This document shows positions 10,582 through 20,993 of a stretch of 64,000 nucleotides of DNA, in pieces. The DNA is from Chlamydomonas reinhardtii. Taxonomy: Eukaryota > Chlorophyta > Chlorophyceae > Chlamydomonadales > Chlamydomonadaceae. The stretch is from positions 7,053,681-7,117,680 of the forward strand of contig NC_057015.1 of NCBI RefSeq assembly GCF_000002595.2, written 5' to 3'. The notes under the pieces are model-generated. The model made no database searches, was not told the DNA's origin, and saw only the letters and a program-made list of their open reading frames with translations. The first letter of the stretch is position 1; each line of letters begins with the position of its first letter. A program made the translations under genes and the position numbers.

Positions 10582-11693
10582 GAGCCGGTGGAGCAAGGGG
10601 GAAGAAAACAATACCCGAGAAACAAGGAACACCAGAGCACCGATTATTCACGTCCGTGGTGCGTCCTGGCGGGGACAGCGGGATACCTCGGGTGGGGTTA
10701 CCCGCGGAAGCGGGATTCGGCGCCGGGGGGCACCGCGGACACGGGATTCGGCGCCGGGGCGCACTGCAGGCAGCGGGATTCGACAGCGGGATTTGACGCC
10801 TGGGGGCATCCTCGGGAGCGGGATATTGCAGATGTCGGCACCGGGGGAAGCGGGATAGGAAGTGCGTGGTAGCGGGGTTGTGCGCGCAGGGCGCAGGGCG
10901 CAGGGCGGTGCGCGTCATGACATGGCACTCGCCCGGCGAGCACCTGCGCCGATTTTATGTCAAACTCCATCCAAACTGTTTGTTCATAAGTTGCCTTACA
11001 TTACTTGCATCTAGTTGGATAATCGCTTGTAGTAACACACAGCGGTTGTGGAGCCACGCTTGTATGGTTTGCGCGCCTCTTCTTCGCAAGCGGTGTTTCT
11101 TCTTTGCGAGGCGTTGGTGAGTCCTGAAGCATGCCGCAAGACGCAACTTCGCGGACGGGCTTGGGCTAACAGGTGGTGGTCCTCCTTGTGGGCAGGATCC
11201 CTCCTCGGCACTTGCAGCCCGCCTGCATTGAAGGGCAGCGCACCGACAGCAGCCAAACGGGCTGAGAGTGGAGAACGGAGAGCGAAGGTAGGAAAACTGG
11301 CTGCTGCGCCTCTTGGACTGTTCGACACATGCAGTAGACCTGTTCGACACACGACATGCTGTGTCTGCAGTATTGTGCAATGGTGGTTTGATTGTGCGTT
11401 GCAGAATGATGCTCGCCAAGACTCGTGCTTCTATTGCTCCGCGCGCCCGTGCTCGCATCGTCGTGGTGCGCCTGGGCCGCGTCAGCATTTTGTGCCGCGC
11501 CTGGCCTTGGCCGGGCCGCGACAAGCCCTCGGCGCCGAGCACCTCTCCGCCAGCCGCTGATGTGACCATGGTGCTGACTGTGGTTGGCAGCTGCCTGACG
11601 CTGTTCTCGGTGAGCACCTGGACTCGTGTCGTCGGAAGCGTGGGTAAGGGGTTCTAGGCACGAGCCGGCAACAGGTTTGGAACGTGGGTATCC
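10582..11693 (+). other. Left interior of the MITE-flanked segment, with exon-like stretches
   Basis: About 10690-10860 consists of short GGGATTCG/GGGGGC repeats. Exon-like pieces with plausible splice sites follow: 11195-11287 (ends AAG before GTAGG) and 11405-11609 (after GCAG, before GTGAGC), the latter reading MMLAKTRASIAPRARARIVV, an Arg/Ala-rich stretch like an algal organelle-targeting peptide. No domain is recognisable and no complete gene could be built. Confidence 0.35.
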
Positions 11694-11884
11694 GTGGGGT
11701 GGGGGGCAAGAAGTTGGGGCACAGTGCTGCACTTGGATGTTTCTGGAAGGCATAGCTGACTGACTGTTGGTAGGGGCTGCCTATTGCGCAGCGCTCGCTC
11801 TGCCTCCTGTGGAGGGGTTGGGTGTGCAGAGGGTGGGGGGCCTTGAATTATCACGAAACCCAGTGAAAGGCGGGTAAGGGGTGT

Positions 11885-12187
11885 ATGGAGCGTGCATCAA
11901 CCTGCTGGCTTGCTTATTCAGCTTGCCGCTACCCATTCACTAAGCCCAACCTTCCCCTTTTGCTGCAACAGGCGCTGTACATGGCGCTGGCTGGGCTGAA
12001 GGCGGAGATCAGCTCCGATATGACAGATTTCAAAAAGGAGCTCCGCGCGGATCTGAGGCAGGCGGAGGACCGTTGGTACACGGTTTCCCGCGACACTGCC
12101 ACTCTCAAGGCGGTCAGCGATGCCCGCACGCCGCCACCGCCGCCGTCGCCGAAGCAGGAGAAGCAACCAGACCAGCAACAGCAGTAG
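11885..12187 (+). pseudogene. Coiled-coil ORF, left palindrome arm
   Basis: The reading frame contains ALYMALAGLKAEISSDMTDF and then KKELRADLRQAEDRWYTV, a probable coiled coil, followed by PPPPPSPKQEKQ and a Gln run. An acceptor-like CAACAG precedes ALYM (about 11971), so this is more likely an exon than a complete protein. The function is unknown and I found no domain. Its partner in the right arm is the inverted copy. Confidence 0.45.
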
Positions 12188-12738
12188 CTGCGGTCGATGT
12201 TGACCGCACTGCACGGCAAGCCGCTGTCGACGCGACTGGTTGCCTCATGGCCTGGCGGTGGAGGCAGCGGTGGTAGAGGCGACAGCGCAGCTGCAGCCTC
12301 TGTTGTGTCTGTGCCGGTCAGCCGATTGCTGGCGCCTAGGCTAGTGGCGGCCGGGCTGGTGGCGGCCGGGCTGGTGGCGGCAAGGCGGGCGATGTAGGGG
12401 AACTGCCGCCTTCAAGGCGCTCTGATCCGCGCTGGCGCGGATCAGAGAAGCATGTGCGGGATCCAGTGCTGGGGGTGTCGGCGGAGGCAGGTGGCGGTGG
12501 CGGGGCGTGTGCGCATCTACTTGGTCCCAAACGAGCGATGCAAGTGAAGCTGGAAACGTCTTGCTTACAAGAGGGGGCCAGTGTGATACGCATCAGTCCA
12601 CGGCATCAGTCCCAAGTAGATGCGCACACGCCCCGCCACCGCCACCTGCCTCCGCCGACACCCCCAGCACTGGATCCCGCACATGCTGCTCTGATCCGCG
12701 CTAGCGCGGATCAGAGCGCCTTGAAGGCGGCAGTTCCC

Positions 12739-13251
12739 CTACATCGCCCGCCTTGCCACCACCAGCCCGGCCGCCACTAGCCTAGGCGCCAGCAATCGGC
12801 TGACCGGCACAGACACAACAGAGGCTGCAGCTGCGCTGTCGCCTCTACCACCGCTGCCTCCACCGCCAGGCCATGAGGCAACCAGTCGCGTCGACAGCGG
12901 CTTGCCGTGCAGTGCGGTCAACATCGACCGCTGTTGCTGCTTCTCCTGCTTCGGCGACGGCGGCGGTGGCGGCGTGCGGGCATCGCTGACCGCCTTGAGA
13001 GTGGCAGTGTCGGGGGAAACCGTGTACCAACGGTCCTCCGCCTGCCTCAGATCCGCGCGGAGCTCCTTTTTGAAATTTGTCATATCGGAGCGGAGCTCCG
13101 TTTTGAGATCTGTCATATCGGAGCTGATCTCCGCCTTCAGCCCAGCCAGCACCATGTACAGCGCCTGTTGCAGCGAAAGGGGAAGGTTGGGCTTAGTGAA
13201 TGGGTAGCGGCAAGCTGAATAAGCAAGCCAGCAGGTTGATGCACGCTCCAT
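12739..13251 (-). pseudogene. Coiled-coil ORF, right palindrome arm
   Basis: This is the inverted copy of the 11885-12187 frame. It is longer because an in-frame 33-bp duplication adds a second SDMT block (DLKTELRSDMTNFKKELRA) and because the Gln-rich end reads on into a Gly-rich tail. One of the two arms is presumably the original position; the sequence does not say which. Confidence 0.45.
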
Positions 13252-13570
13252 ACACCCCTTACCCGCCTTTCACTGGGTTTCGTGATAATTCAAGGCCCCC
13301 CACCCTCTGCACACCCAACCCCTCCACAGGAGGCAGAGCGAGCGCTGCGCAATAGGCAGCCCCTACCAACAGTCAGTCAGCCACGCCTTCCAGAAACATC
13401 CAAGTGCAGCACTGTGCCCCAATTTCTTGCCCCCCACCCCCCCGGCACTTCACTTCATATTTGATACACACCATCTCATGGATGGCTACCCCCCCCCCGA
13501 TGGGGCTCGTGTACAGGTAGCAGGGTAGCCAGCAAGGTTAACACTGTACTCCTGCCCCCTCCCTCCCCAG

Positions 13571-14177
13571 GTGTGTGCGAAGTGCGGGCGGCGCTTACTC
13601 GGCAACGGGCAGCGCTGCCTGCAGGCGGTCGTACCATGGGGGGGGGCGTACGTGCTCACCAAGTCCAAGTGTGCAACCACTGCGGGACGGTGTGGGTGAG
13701 TCCACTTTGTGGGCGGGCGGCTGGCTGGGCGATGGATGGGTGGCTGGGTGGCGGCTCAGTGGGGCTCAGTGGGTGATGGCTGGCTGGGTGACGGCTCAGT
13801 GGGGCTCAGTGGGGCTCAGTCATGGGCTCAGTGGGGCTCAGTGGGTGATGGCTGGGTGACGGCTGGGTGACGGCTCAGTCGTGGGCTCAGTGGGACTCAC
13901 TCACTCTACCCTCCCGACGGTGCAGGGACGTGACGTCAACTCCGCAACCAACATCCGGCACGCGCTGGTGGAGATGCTGCTGGGGCACAAGCGACCTGCA
14001 TCGCTGCAGACTGGCGGCGGCGGCGGCGGTGGCAGCGGCGGCGGCGGCAGCGGCGGCGGCGGCAGCGGCAGCAGCGGGGGCGCGTGCGCGCATCTTGGTA
14101 GCAGAGGGGGCGGGAAAGGCCACGTGGAGGAGGAGAGCGCAGCGCCGCCCAAGAAGCGGCGCAAGCGCGCAGGCTGA
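13571..14177 (+). pseudogene. C-terminal remnant of a Fanzor/TnpB-like nuclease
   Basis: Two exons are visible. The first follows a CCCCAG acceptor and encodes VCAKCGRRLLGNGQRC, then after a run of nine G the adjacent frame encodes HQVQVCNHCGTVW before a GTGAGT donor (about 13688). After a ~235-bp repetitive intron the second (13926-14177) continues GRDVNSATNIRHALVEMLLG, then a Gly/Ser linker and a basic PPKKRRKRAG tail ending at TGA. CxxCG...CxxCG...RDVNxAxNI is the zinc ribbon plus RuvC-III Asp of TnpB and its eukaryotic Fanzor relatives, RNA-guided nucleases carried by transposons. The frame slips at the G run, and the RuvC-I and RuvC-II parts are not found: the palindrome occupies the place they should be. 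This is a dead 3' fragment unless the upstream exons lie elsewhere. The terminal PPKKRRKR looks like a nuclear localisation signal. Confidence 0.68.
13720..13900 (+). repeat. GGCTCAGTGG/GGCTGGGTG short tandem repeat
   Basis: Degenerate 10-12-bp units (GGGGCTCAGT, GATGGCTGGGTGAC) fill the intron of the nuclease remnant. It is simple repeat sequence. Confidence 0.75.
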
Positions 14178-14426
14178 GGAGCCGGCTGGCGGTGTCTAGG
14201 TAGCGGTCCGCGGTGGGGCTGGCAGGGCATGCGTAGCGGCATGACAAGTAGTGCGGCTGTTGACAACTGTGCTACGTCTGGCTGCGGTTGGCTCTGCTGT
14301 GGCATCGCGATTGCTAGGCACCTGGTTTGGCTATGTGCCTGTGGAAACCGACCCCGGCTATGTCCGGGCGATGAGGATAGCCGGGCGATGAGGTTGTTCG
14401 GCCTCAGACTGTGGAGGGGCTCAGCC

Positions 14427-15022
14427 CACACGGGTATGACGCCGGTCTGGGAGAGGGGTCAAACGGCACAGCCTGGTTACCTGCCTTGGCCTTGTCGTCC
14501 GGTCCCCAAACTCCGGCTATAGGTCAGGCACTACCCGACACGGCCTAGACTGGTCTAGCTCGCGTGGCGTCCGGGGGATGCGTTCCGCCCAGCTTGGCAC
14601 GGTCGGCGACGGTCGTCAGGCCGACCTCCGAATCAGCTACCAACGTTCTGCAATTATCACCTTGATACTATAGAGACCTCAAATATTTTGTTTGCGGCCT
14701 ATTCGGTGACGTCGCGGTGAACAGGCTTCTCAAGTCTGCGCAATTACCGCGCTTTGATGCCAATTATTGTTGCCGTCATCAAACATACATGCAAGGAGAC
14801 TAGAAACATGCTCCCGGGCTTCAGAGTGCGACCCTGGCGAAAGCATGCCTCGCGAAATGTGGTGACAGCCACCCTCGCAGAATGCGAAGGGAGTCAAACT
14901 TTTGCATCCTTATATGTCATATAAGTTAATTCCTGAAAGAGGGAGGCTAAGTCTACGCGAGCGTGGAGAAACACGTGTGGACACGTTTTTGCCCCTCTTC
15001 AGACCGGCGTCATACCCGTGTG
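14427..15022 (-). mobile_element. Right copy of the ~580-bp MITE, inverted
   Basis: It starts CACACGGGTATGACGCCGG and ends with the complementary CCGGCGTCATACCCGTGTG. In reverse complement it aligns with 10011-10581 over most of its length. Both ends are embedded in a GGGGCTCAGCCC palindrome, which may be the true terminus. The two copies face each other across 3.8 kb. Confidence 0.8.
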
Positions 15023-15514
15023 GGCTCAGCCCCTTTTCCCGTGACCGGGGAACACTTACTTGTCATCCTGACACCCTGCAGTACACAACGCCGCATGGAC
15101 GTACACAGAACCACACTCCCAACCAATCACCTTCCTGCACATCTGGCCAAGCCATCCTCAGTACACGGGTTGCGCCCGAGCGCAACAAAGCATGAATACA
15201 CCCACTCAGTAGTCCTTCCATTCATTACCCTAGCAGTCGGGGCCAGTCCCTGACAAGAGCCCTGCCCCACTTCCACTTCCGTCGTACGCCCGAAGCCCGA
15301 CACACAACGCCGATTGGTACAGCCAACTGCCACACAACTGCCGTGGCAGCCGTGCATTACCGAGTGCCAAGCCGTCAGCACGTCAAAACCTTTACCATGA
15401 AGACAGGCGTGAAGGCAATAGTCAAGGTAATAGTCAGGCCCCTTGCGTCACACACATGTCCGTCCAATGCATGGGTCCAAATCGCAAAGCGGCTCCGCGC
15501 CCTCGGGCTCGCGG
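15023..15514. other. Intergenic stretch, 3' side of the LCAT-like gene
   Basis: No coding, RNA or repeat feature is supported beyond the GGGCTCAGCCCC palindrome at its left end. It would contain the 3' UTR of the minus-strand gene starting at 20342. Confidence 0.5.
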
Positions 15515-18500
15515 TCACCCCGCACCAGCCACGGCCACCGCAGCCACAATGTCGTCTAGCGCCGCCGGCACCGAAGTCAGCTGTGCATGCACGATGCCGA
15601 AGTACGACACCGCGTGCACGGGCGCCGTACCCGCCGGCTGTGCCGCAGCCCAGCGCCGGCATGCCGCCAACGACTCGTACGGCGCGGTTACGTCGCCATT
15701 GCCGTATAGTACTGCGGGACGGGCGTCGCTGACGAAGTCGGCGGCGGCAAAGGACAGCTGTACGGGCGCGGTTAGGCCGTACGAGTAGAAGCAGTACACG
15801 GTTACGTTGGGTGCGGCCGGGCTCATGTCGGGAAGGGCGGTCTCCCAGAAGACGGCGGCCTACAGGAAGGGGGGGGGCGCGGGAGGGCGAATTTCCGGTT
15901 GGACCACTCCCAGCCATATCAACCAAGGGAGGTCATTTGCAGCAGTAAGACACCTAAGACACAAGCATGCATCGACACAGGGGGTATTAAGGACAGCAGC
16001 GGCTGCCTGCGCTGCCTGCCTTGTAGCACGTGGCCGCACTGGCCACCCCGCTCTCACCTCTTCACCGCCCGCGTCCCGCAGCGCCTGACCCAGTTGGGAG
16101 GCGGTGTACTTGCGGCCTGTGGCGCTGTTGACAACCAGCACCGGCTCCTCCTCCAACTCCTCCTCCTCCAACTCCTCCTCCTCCTCCTCCTCCTCATCAT
16201 CATCATCATCATCATCATCCTCCTCCTCCTCCTCCTCCTTCACCTCCTCTTCCTCCTGCTCCTCCACCTCCTCCTGCTCGGCCTCGGGCTTAGCCTCCTC
16301 CCCTCCGTTGACCTGCTGCACAACCTCCTCGCCAGCCCGCGCCTGCGACTCGGACCTCCGAGCCGTGAACCCGGGCGCCGGAAACGTCCTGCACAAATGC
16401 ACCACCATGATAGCTTACGGTAGTTGGCAGGCGCACGGCACATGCACAGGGGCCACAAACACACCGCGTCAGCACCGCCTTCCCTTTCCGAACGCAGCGC
16501 ACAGTTCTCCGTGCGCAGGGTTACATGCAAGAGCTGTCCCAGCCGGCACACCTCCCCCTCCGCCCTACAACTTCACTTCTCCTCAACCCATCATGAATGC
16601 AATCCCCCCTCTCCGCCTCTCCCCCCTCTCCCCCTCTAGCAGCCCGCTCACCCCGGCTCACTCCCCCTCACCAGGTCAGCGCGGGCAGTCCCCGCACCAG
16701 GCGCCTCACTGCGTCCCGGCCCAGCACTTGCTCCAGCCCCTCCAGCCGCCCCGACAGCAGGTCCCACACAGAGTGGGCAGTGCCCTCCCACACGCCTGGG
16801 TACGAGGGGTGGAGTGCGAGGGGTGGGATGCGAGGGGTGGAGTGCAACGGGTGGAGTGCGAGGGGTAGAGCGCGAGGGGCGGAGCGCGAGGTTGGAGCGC
16901 GAGGGGTGGAATGCGAGGGGTGGAGCGCGATGAGAGCGGGAGGTGGGGCTGGTGTGTCCGGAGGAGGTACGAAGCGAAAGCCATCTTCAACAAGCTCGAC
17001 TACGGCGCCGCACTCCCGGCATCACCACTTACACCCCAGCATCCCGCCCCCCGGCTCGCGCCGCTCGTGCCGCACGACCTCGCTGCCCAGCCTCCCAGTA
17101 ACCACACATGCACACAAGGGCTGGCCCACCCACCCACATGAGTTGGTGACCAGGCGCTCCACAGTGCGCCGCCTTCCAGGCCTCGGTGATACCCAGCGCC
17201 GCCGCCCCCGCCGCCCGCGTGTCCAGGAAGGCGGCGGCGTAACTGCACACCCAGGCTCACACCGTACAACACCACCCGCACGACCGACGGCAGCCGCCAC
17301 ATGCCATGGCAAACACGTGGGACCACAGGCGGGAGCGGCGCGGGAGCCTCACGGCTTCGTACTAAGCCATCCATATGCGCACTGGGCTGTACGGNNNNNN
17401 NNNNNNNNNNNNNNNNNNNNNNNNNNNNNNNNNNNNNNNNNNNNNNNNNNNNNNNNNNNNNNNNNNNNNNNNNNNNNNNNNNNNNNNNNNNNNNNNNNNN
17501 NNNNNNNNNNNNNNNNNNNNNNNNNNNNNNNNNNNNNNNNNNNNNNNNNNNNNNNNNNNNNNNNNNNNNNNNNNNNNNNNNNNNNNNNNNNNNNNNNNNN
17601 NNNNNNNNNNNNNNNNNNNNNNNNNNNNNNNNNNNNNNNNNNNNNNNNNNNNNNNNNNNNNNNNNNNNNNNNNNNNNNNNNNNNNNNNNNNNNNNNNNNC
17701 CACCCACCCACCCACCCACCCACCCACCCACCCACCCACCCACCCACCCACCCACCCACCCACCCACCCACCCACCCACCCACCCACCTGAGTTGGTGAC
17801 CAGGCGCTCCACGTGCGCCGCCTTCCAGGCCTCGGTGATACCCAGCGCCGCCGCCCCCGCCGCCCGCGTGTCCAGGAAGGCGGCGGCGTAACTGCCACCC
17901 AGGCTCACACCGTACAACACCACCCGCCGCCCGCCGGCAGCCGCCACCTGCCATGGCAAACACGTGGGCCCACAGGCGGGAGCGGCGCGGGAGCCTCACG
18001 GCTTCGTACTAAGCCATCCATATGCGCACTGGGCTGTACGGCTATAATCCTGAGGATTCTTTACTAATCGAAGCAGCAACATCACAAGGCGGCAACATGA
18101 CAGCAATTCAGCAGGTGGGCAAGCCCCATTGTGTGGACACGGGGCCTGTGATGTGCGCCAAGACAGACAGGGACGCACCAGGCGCTCAATGGTATCCTTG
18201 AGGCGGGCGAAGTCGCCGCCCGGCCGCCGCCATGCAGACGGGTTGAGCCTGCGGCGGGGATAACTCGAGGCTTTCAGCGGCAGCGCGCCAACATCACATC
18301 ATCGCACGTCACCACACAGCTACAGTGGTGCTAGCTAGGGACGAGCAGCAACGCCATGTGCGTGCCCCCACCCACGCGCCGCACACCCCATTGCGGTGCC
18401 CTGCCGCGGTGCCCAGCGGCGCCACAGGGACTGCCAACCCCTGCTCCTCCTGCCCCTCTTCCTGCCCCTCCTCCTGCTCCCCCTCCTCCTGCTCCCCCTG

Positions 18501-20342
18501 CCCCTCACCTCCAGTCGTAGGGGTGGACCTGCAGCAGCTCGGCCGGCCACCTCAGCAGCCGCAGCCGTGACGCCACCGCGCCCCACGGACCCAGCTCCTC
18601 CACGGCCTCCGTTGACCCGCCGCCGCCGTCACCCGACGTCCCGTCCGCCGCCAGCCTGCGGCCGCCCGCGCCGCCACCCCGGACGCCTCCTGACCCACCA
18701 GCGCCCTCGCCGCCTGCCCCGCCACCGCCCTCGCCTTCTGCCCCACCAGCGCGGTCTTCACCGCCCGGCGGCGTGTCGCCAAAGGCGCCGCCGAGGCGCA
18801 CCTCCACCCCGGCCGGCGACACGGCGCACACAGGCGGCGCAGTGGAGCCATCAGCCGCTGGCGGGCAGTCGGCGCCGCGTGCGGGCTCAAGCCTGCGTGC
18901 AGAGCGGGACCACAGCCGGCAACAAGGCATTGGCCACACAGGGGCTTGCAGGCGCTCTCAAACACACATTAAGCGCTTTGCAAGTTACTAAATTGCGCCC
19001 AAATTATTTACACCAAGCACTTTGCAAGTTACCTCACCGCGCACATCGATCCCGCCTTCTCACACACACGCACCTCAGGTTGTCGGCGTAGCAGGGGAAG
19101 GCGGGCGGCAGCACACTCTGCAGTGCCGGCCACAGGGTGAACCAGTCGGGCGTGGAGCGGGAGCACCACCACACAGGCACGCGCGGCCTGCAGCAGGGGT
19201 TTGGCGATGAGGGGGCGCAAGGACACACCCAAAAGCGCTTGCGCTTAATGCGCCGGCACCATACTGGCTCTGGACGCCTGGCAAAATGCCGCGAGCAAAA
19301 CCCAAGGCGCGCACGCGCAGCAGTGTACCAACAAACACGTACGGTACGGTACACAGAAGGGGCGTCGTGCGCATGTACGTTGCATTCAATTGCATACCAC
19401 CCACTTGTCCTTCAGTCGTGCCTGCAGCCCGGTGCCGGTCAGTGGGGCCAGATACAACACCGGCGAGAACCCGCCGCCGCCGCCGCCGCCGCTGCCGCCG
19501 CCGCTACCGCCTGCCGCACCGGCATGGCTCATGCTATCACTGCTACTGCTACTACTGCTGCTGCTATCGCTGCTACTGCTGCTACCGCTGCTACTGCTGC
19601 TACCGCGCCTGGCAAGCCTCTGGCCCGCCTCGCCACTGCCCTGCAGCCCGCGACGCCGCTCCGATGCGATTGTTTCGCGGTCGTTGTGTGCCGCTGCCGA
19701 CACTGCCCCACCGACAGCTGTAGACGACAAAGTCAGGCGCACGCCAGCGCCGCTACCCTCAGCACCGCCACCCTCACCGCCGGCTGCGCTGCCCTCTTTC
19801 CGCACGCTTGTCGCGCTGCCTGCATCCGCCCCTGCCGGCGCCGGCCGTGCTACAGCCCCGAAGTCGCTGCCTAGGTCGTAGCAGGCGCCGTGACCCCACC
19901 ACACCTCCTCTAATTTCTGTGCTGCTCCGTGACTGCCTCTCCTGTGCTGCCGGTGCTGGGGCTGCTGCTGTGAGCAGCGAGTGCGGTAAACACTGCCGTC
20001 TCCCGCCTGGTGTGCTTCCACCACGCCCTGCCCCTGCCGATCCTCACAACCTGCACCATCCATCGGCCTGCTCTCCCCGACGGGCCGCGGGCTGTCGCGC
20101 TGCACATCGCTAGACTGCGTGAGCGCTGCTGTAGCCGCTGCTTTGGCTGTTGGTGGCGTCTGTTCAGCACGCGCGCGAGCGCTGTTGAGCAGGCGTGCAC
20201 CGCCGCCGCTACCGAAAGCGGCGGCGCAGGCACGCGACAGGAAGGGGCCCAACTGCGGCGGCAGGTGCTGCTGCAGGAGGGCACACAGCCTGTAGCTGTA
20301 GCTGCCAAGAACGCCACAGGGGATTGTCGTCGTGACACCCAT
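15515..20342 (-). CDS. LCAT-family acyltransferase/phospholipase
   Basis: Nine exons, listed by coordinates on the minus strand: 20342-19405, 19187-19074, 18892-18509, 18248-18179, 17947-17784, 17091-17033, 16795-16672, 16388-16058, 15859-15515. They join in phase to about 842 residues. LCAT-family hallmarks occur in order: PVLYLAPLTGTGLQARLKDK (end of exon 1), FPCYADNLR, GVEVRLGGAFGDT, VHPYDWRLNPSAWRRPGGDF, the nucleophile elbow VVLYGVSLGGSYAA (Ser ~516), TVYCFYSYGLTAPV, GNGDVTAPYESLAAC (Asp ~783) and GIVHAQL (His ~818). The family transfers or hydrolyses acyl chains of phospholipids; secreted, vacuolar and ER-bound members exist, so substrate and site are open. The first ~280 residues are low complexity (poly-Ser, poly-Gly), and exon 8 inserts a ~45-residue Glu/Asp run before the Asp/His region. 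The exon 5-6 junction is the least certain because the intron holds a gap and duplicated sequence. Confidence 0.82.
16155..16290 (-). repeat. Acidic (GAG/GAT)n tract coding Glu/Asp
   Basis: A CTC/CAT triplet array on the plus strand encodes consecutive Asp and Glu residues in exon 8 of the LCAT-like gene. The array is in frame, so length changes by triplets would be tolerated. Confidence 0.85.
16573..16600 (+). repeat. Inverted intron module in LCAT intron 7
   Basis: CCCATCATGAATGCAATCCC on the plus strand resembles the 3'-end module seen in SYT and ARMC2 introns, but here it lies opposite to the gene direction, inside the intron 16389-16671. Confidence 0.4.
17138..17394 (-). repeat. Error-rich duplicate of LCAT exon 5 region
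   Basis: This stretch repeats 17785-18042 almost base for base (exon 5, its acceptor and about 95 bp of intron 4), then stops at the gap. It differs by scattered single-base indels and substitutions that would disrupt the exon, whereas the other copy is clean. That pattern fits one locus assembled twice around a repeat rather than a real exon duplication. Confidence 0.8.
17395..17699. other. Assembly gap (305 N)
   Basis: A run of N lies inside LCAT intron 5 and is flanked by duplicated sequence on one side and a (CACC)n array on the other. ORFs reported across it are meaningless. Confidence 0.99.
17700..17787. repeat. (CACC)n microsatellite
   Basis: About 22 CCCA/CACC tetramers directly abut the exon 5 donor; in the gene direction they read GTGGGTGG, so every unit is a potential donor site. 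Confidence 0.97.
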
Positions 20343-20993
20343 GGTGAGGCCAGAGGGAGGTACTGCGCGCGGGCAACGTGGACAACGGCAAGGGAGATCA
20401 AAGCTGTGGGTTTGACGGGCTTAGATATGTCACGCAGCTGATGTGACGAAATGCGAGAGGAATGAATCTGCCAAGCGCAACGCGGCAGCCACGGCCAAAC
20501 CCTTGCCCGGCGGTTGGGTCGCGGAGACGCGTCCGTTCGGGCCTTTTCATGCGCAGGGGTCTTACTCGCCTCGATTTCGCATTCCATATCCAGCACAGGC
20601 TCCGCACAACAGGAGCATCAGCGGCCATATTGCTTGCCGCGTGTGCGACATGGGCTCCCGACGAGTCGCGTTCTTGAAGCTCAAGCGAGTTGTCGGTCCG
20701 CCAAGCAGCGCGAGATCGAATGGACGCAAAGTATGGTTAGTCACGCAGGGCGGCAGCAAGCAATCTTTCAGACTCCATAAAACCGCTTCAGGTCCCCATG
20801 CAGGCTTGCTTTCCGTGTACGCACGCCCGTCAAGTTGCTGCCACAGCTTGCTCTACACGATACATGCATGTAGGCGCATAAGTGTCTCATTGAAGAAGAC
20901 ATTGCACAGAGCAAGGCGTTACCTACTGCGATGCACTGAGAACGGGACTCACAACAAGACCTTTGACTGGAATCTAGTTCTGTGTAGGCAACA
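20343..20993. promoter_or_regulatory. Divergent promoter interval, LCAT-like / SYT-like genes
   Basis: Start codons of two oppositely transcribed genes lie 651 bp apart with no ORF of their own in between, so the interval must hold both promoters and 5' UTRs. I could not assign a TATA box or other specific site. Confidence 0.55.

Larger units (their letters stand above)
11694..13445. repeat. ~1.75-kb near-perfect palindrome
   Basis: Arms of about 830 bp (11694-12527 and 12610-13445) are inverted copies around a ~80-bp loop centred near 12568. Differences are few point changes and small indels: a 33-bp internal duplication in the right arm, and a short CAG-rich piece and one extra GGTGGCGGCCGGGCT unit in the left. 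Each arm contains the smaller palindrome GATCCGCGCTNGCGCGGATC (about 12426-12448 and 12688-12712). Arms this similar imply a recent inverted duplication or gene conversion; such DNA should be cruciform-prone and hard to assemble. Confidence 0.93.

Noticed and set aside
1-15022. LTR retrotransposon or virus-derived element
   Set aside because: No long direct terminal repeats, primer-binding site, protease, integrase or capsid-like sequence was seen; the RT has LINE-type motifs and the rest are DNA-transposon features.
17000-17999. ORFs spanning the N gap and the (CACC)n array
   Set aside because: They consist of undefined residues and GGWV repeats; real coding is limited to exon 5 of the LCAT-like gene.
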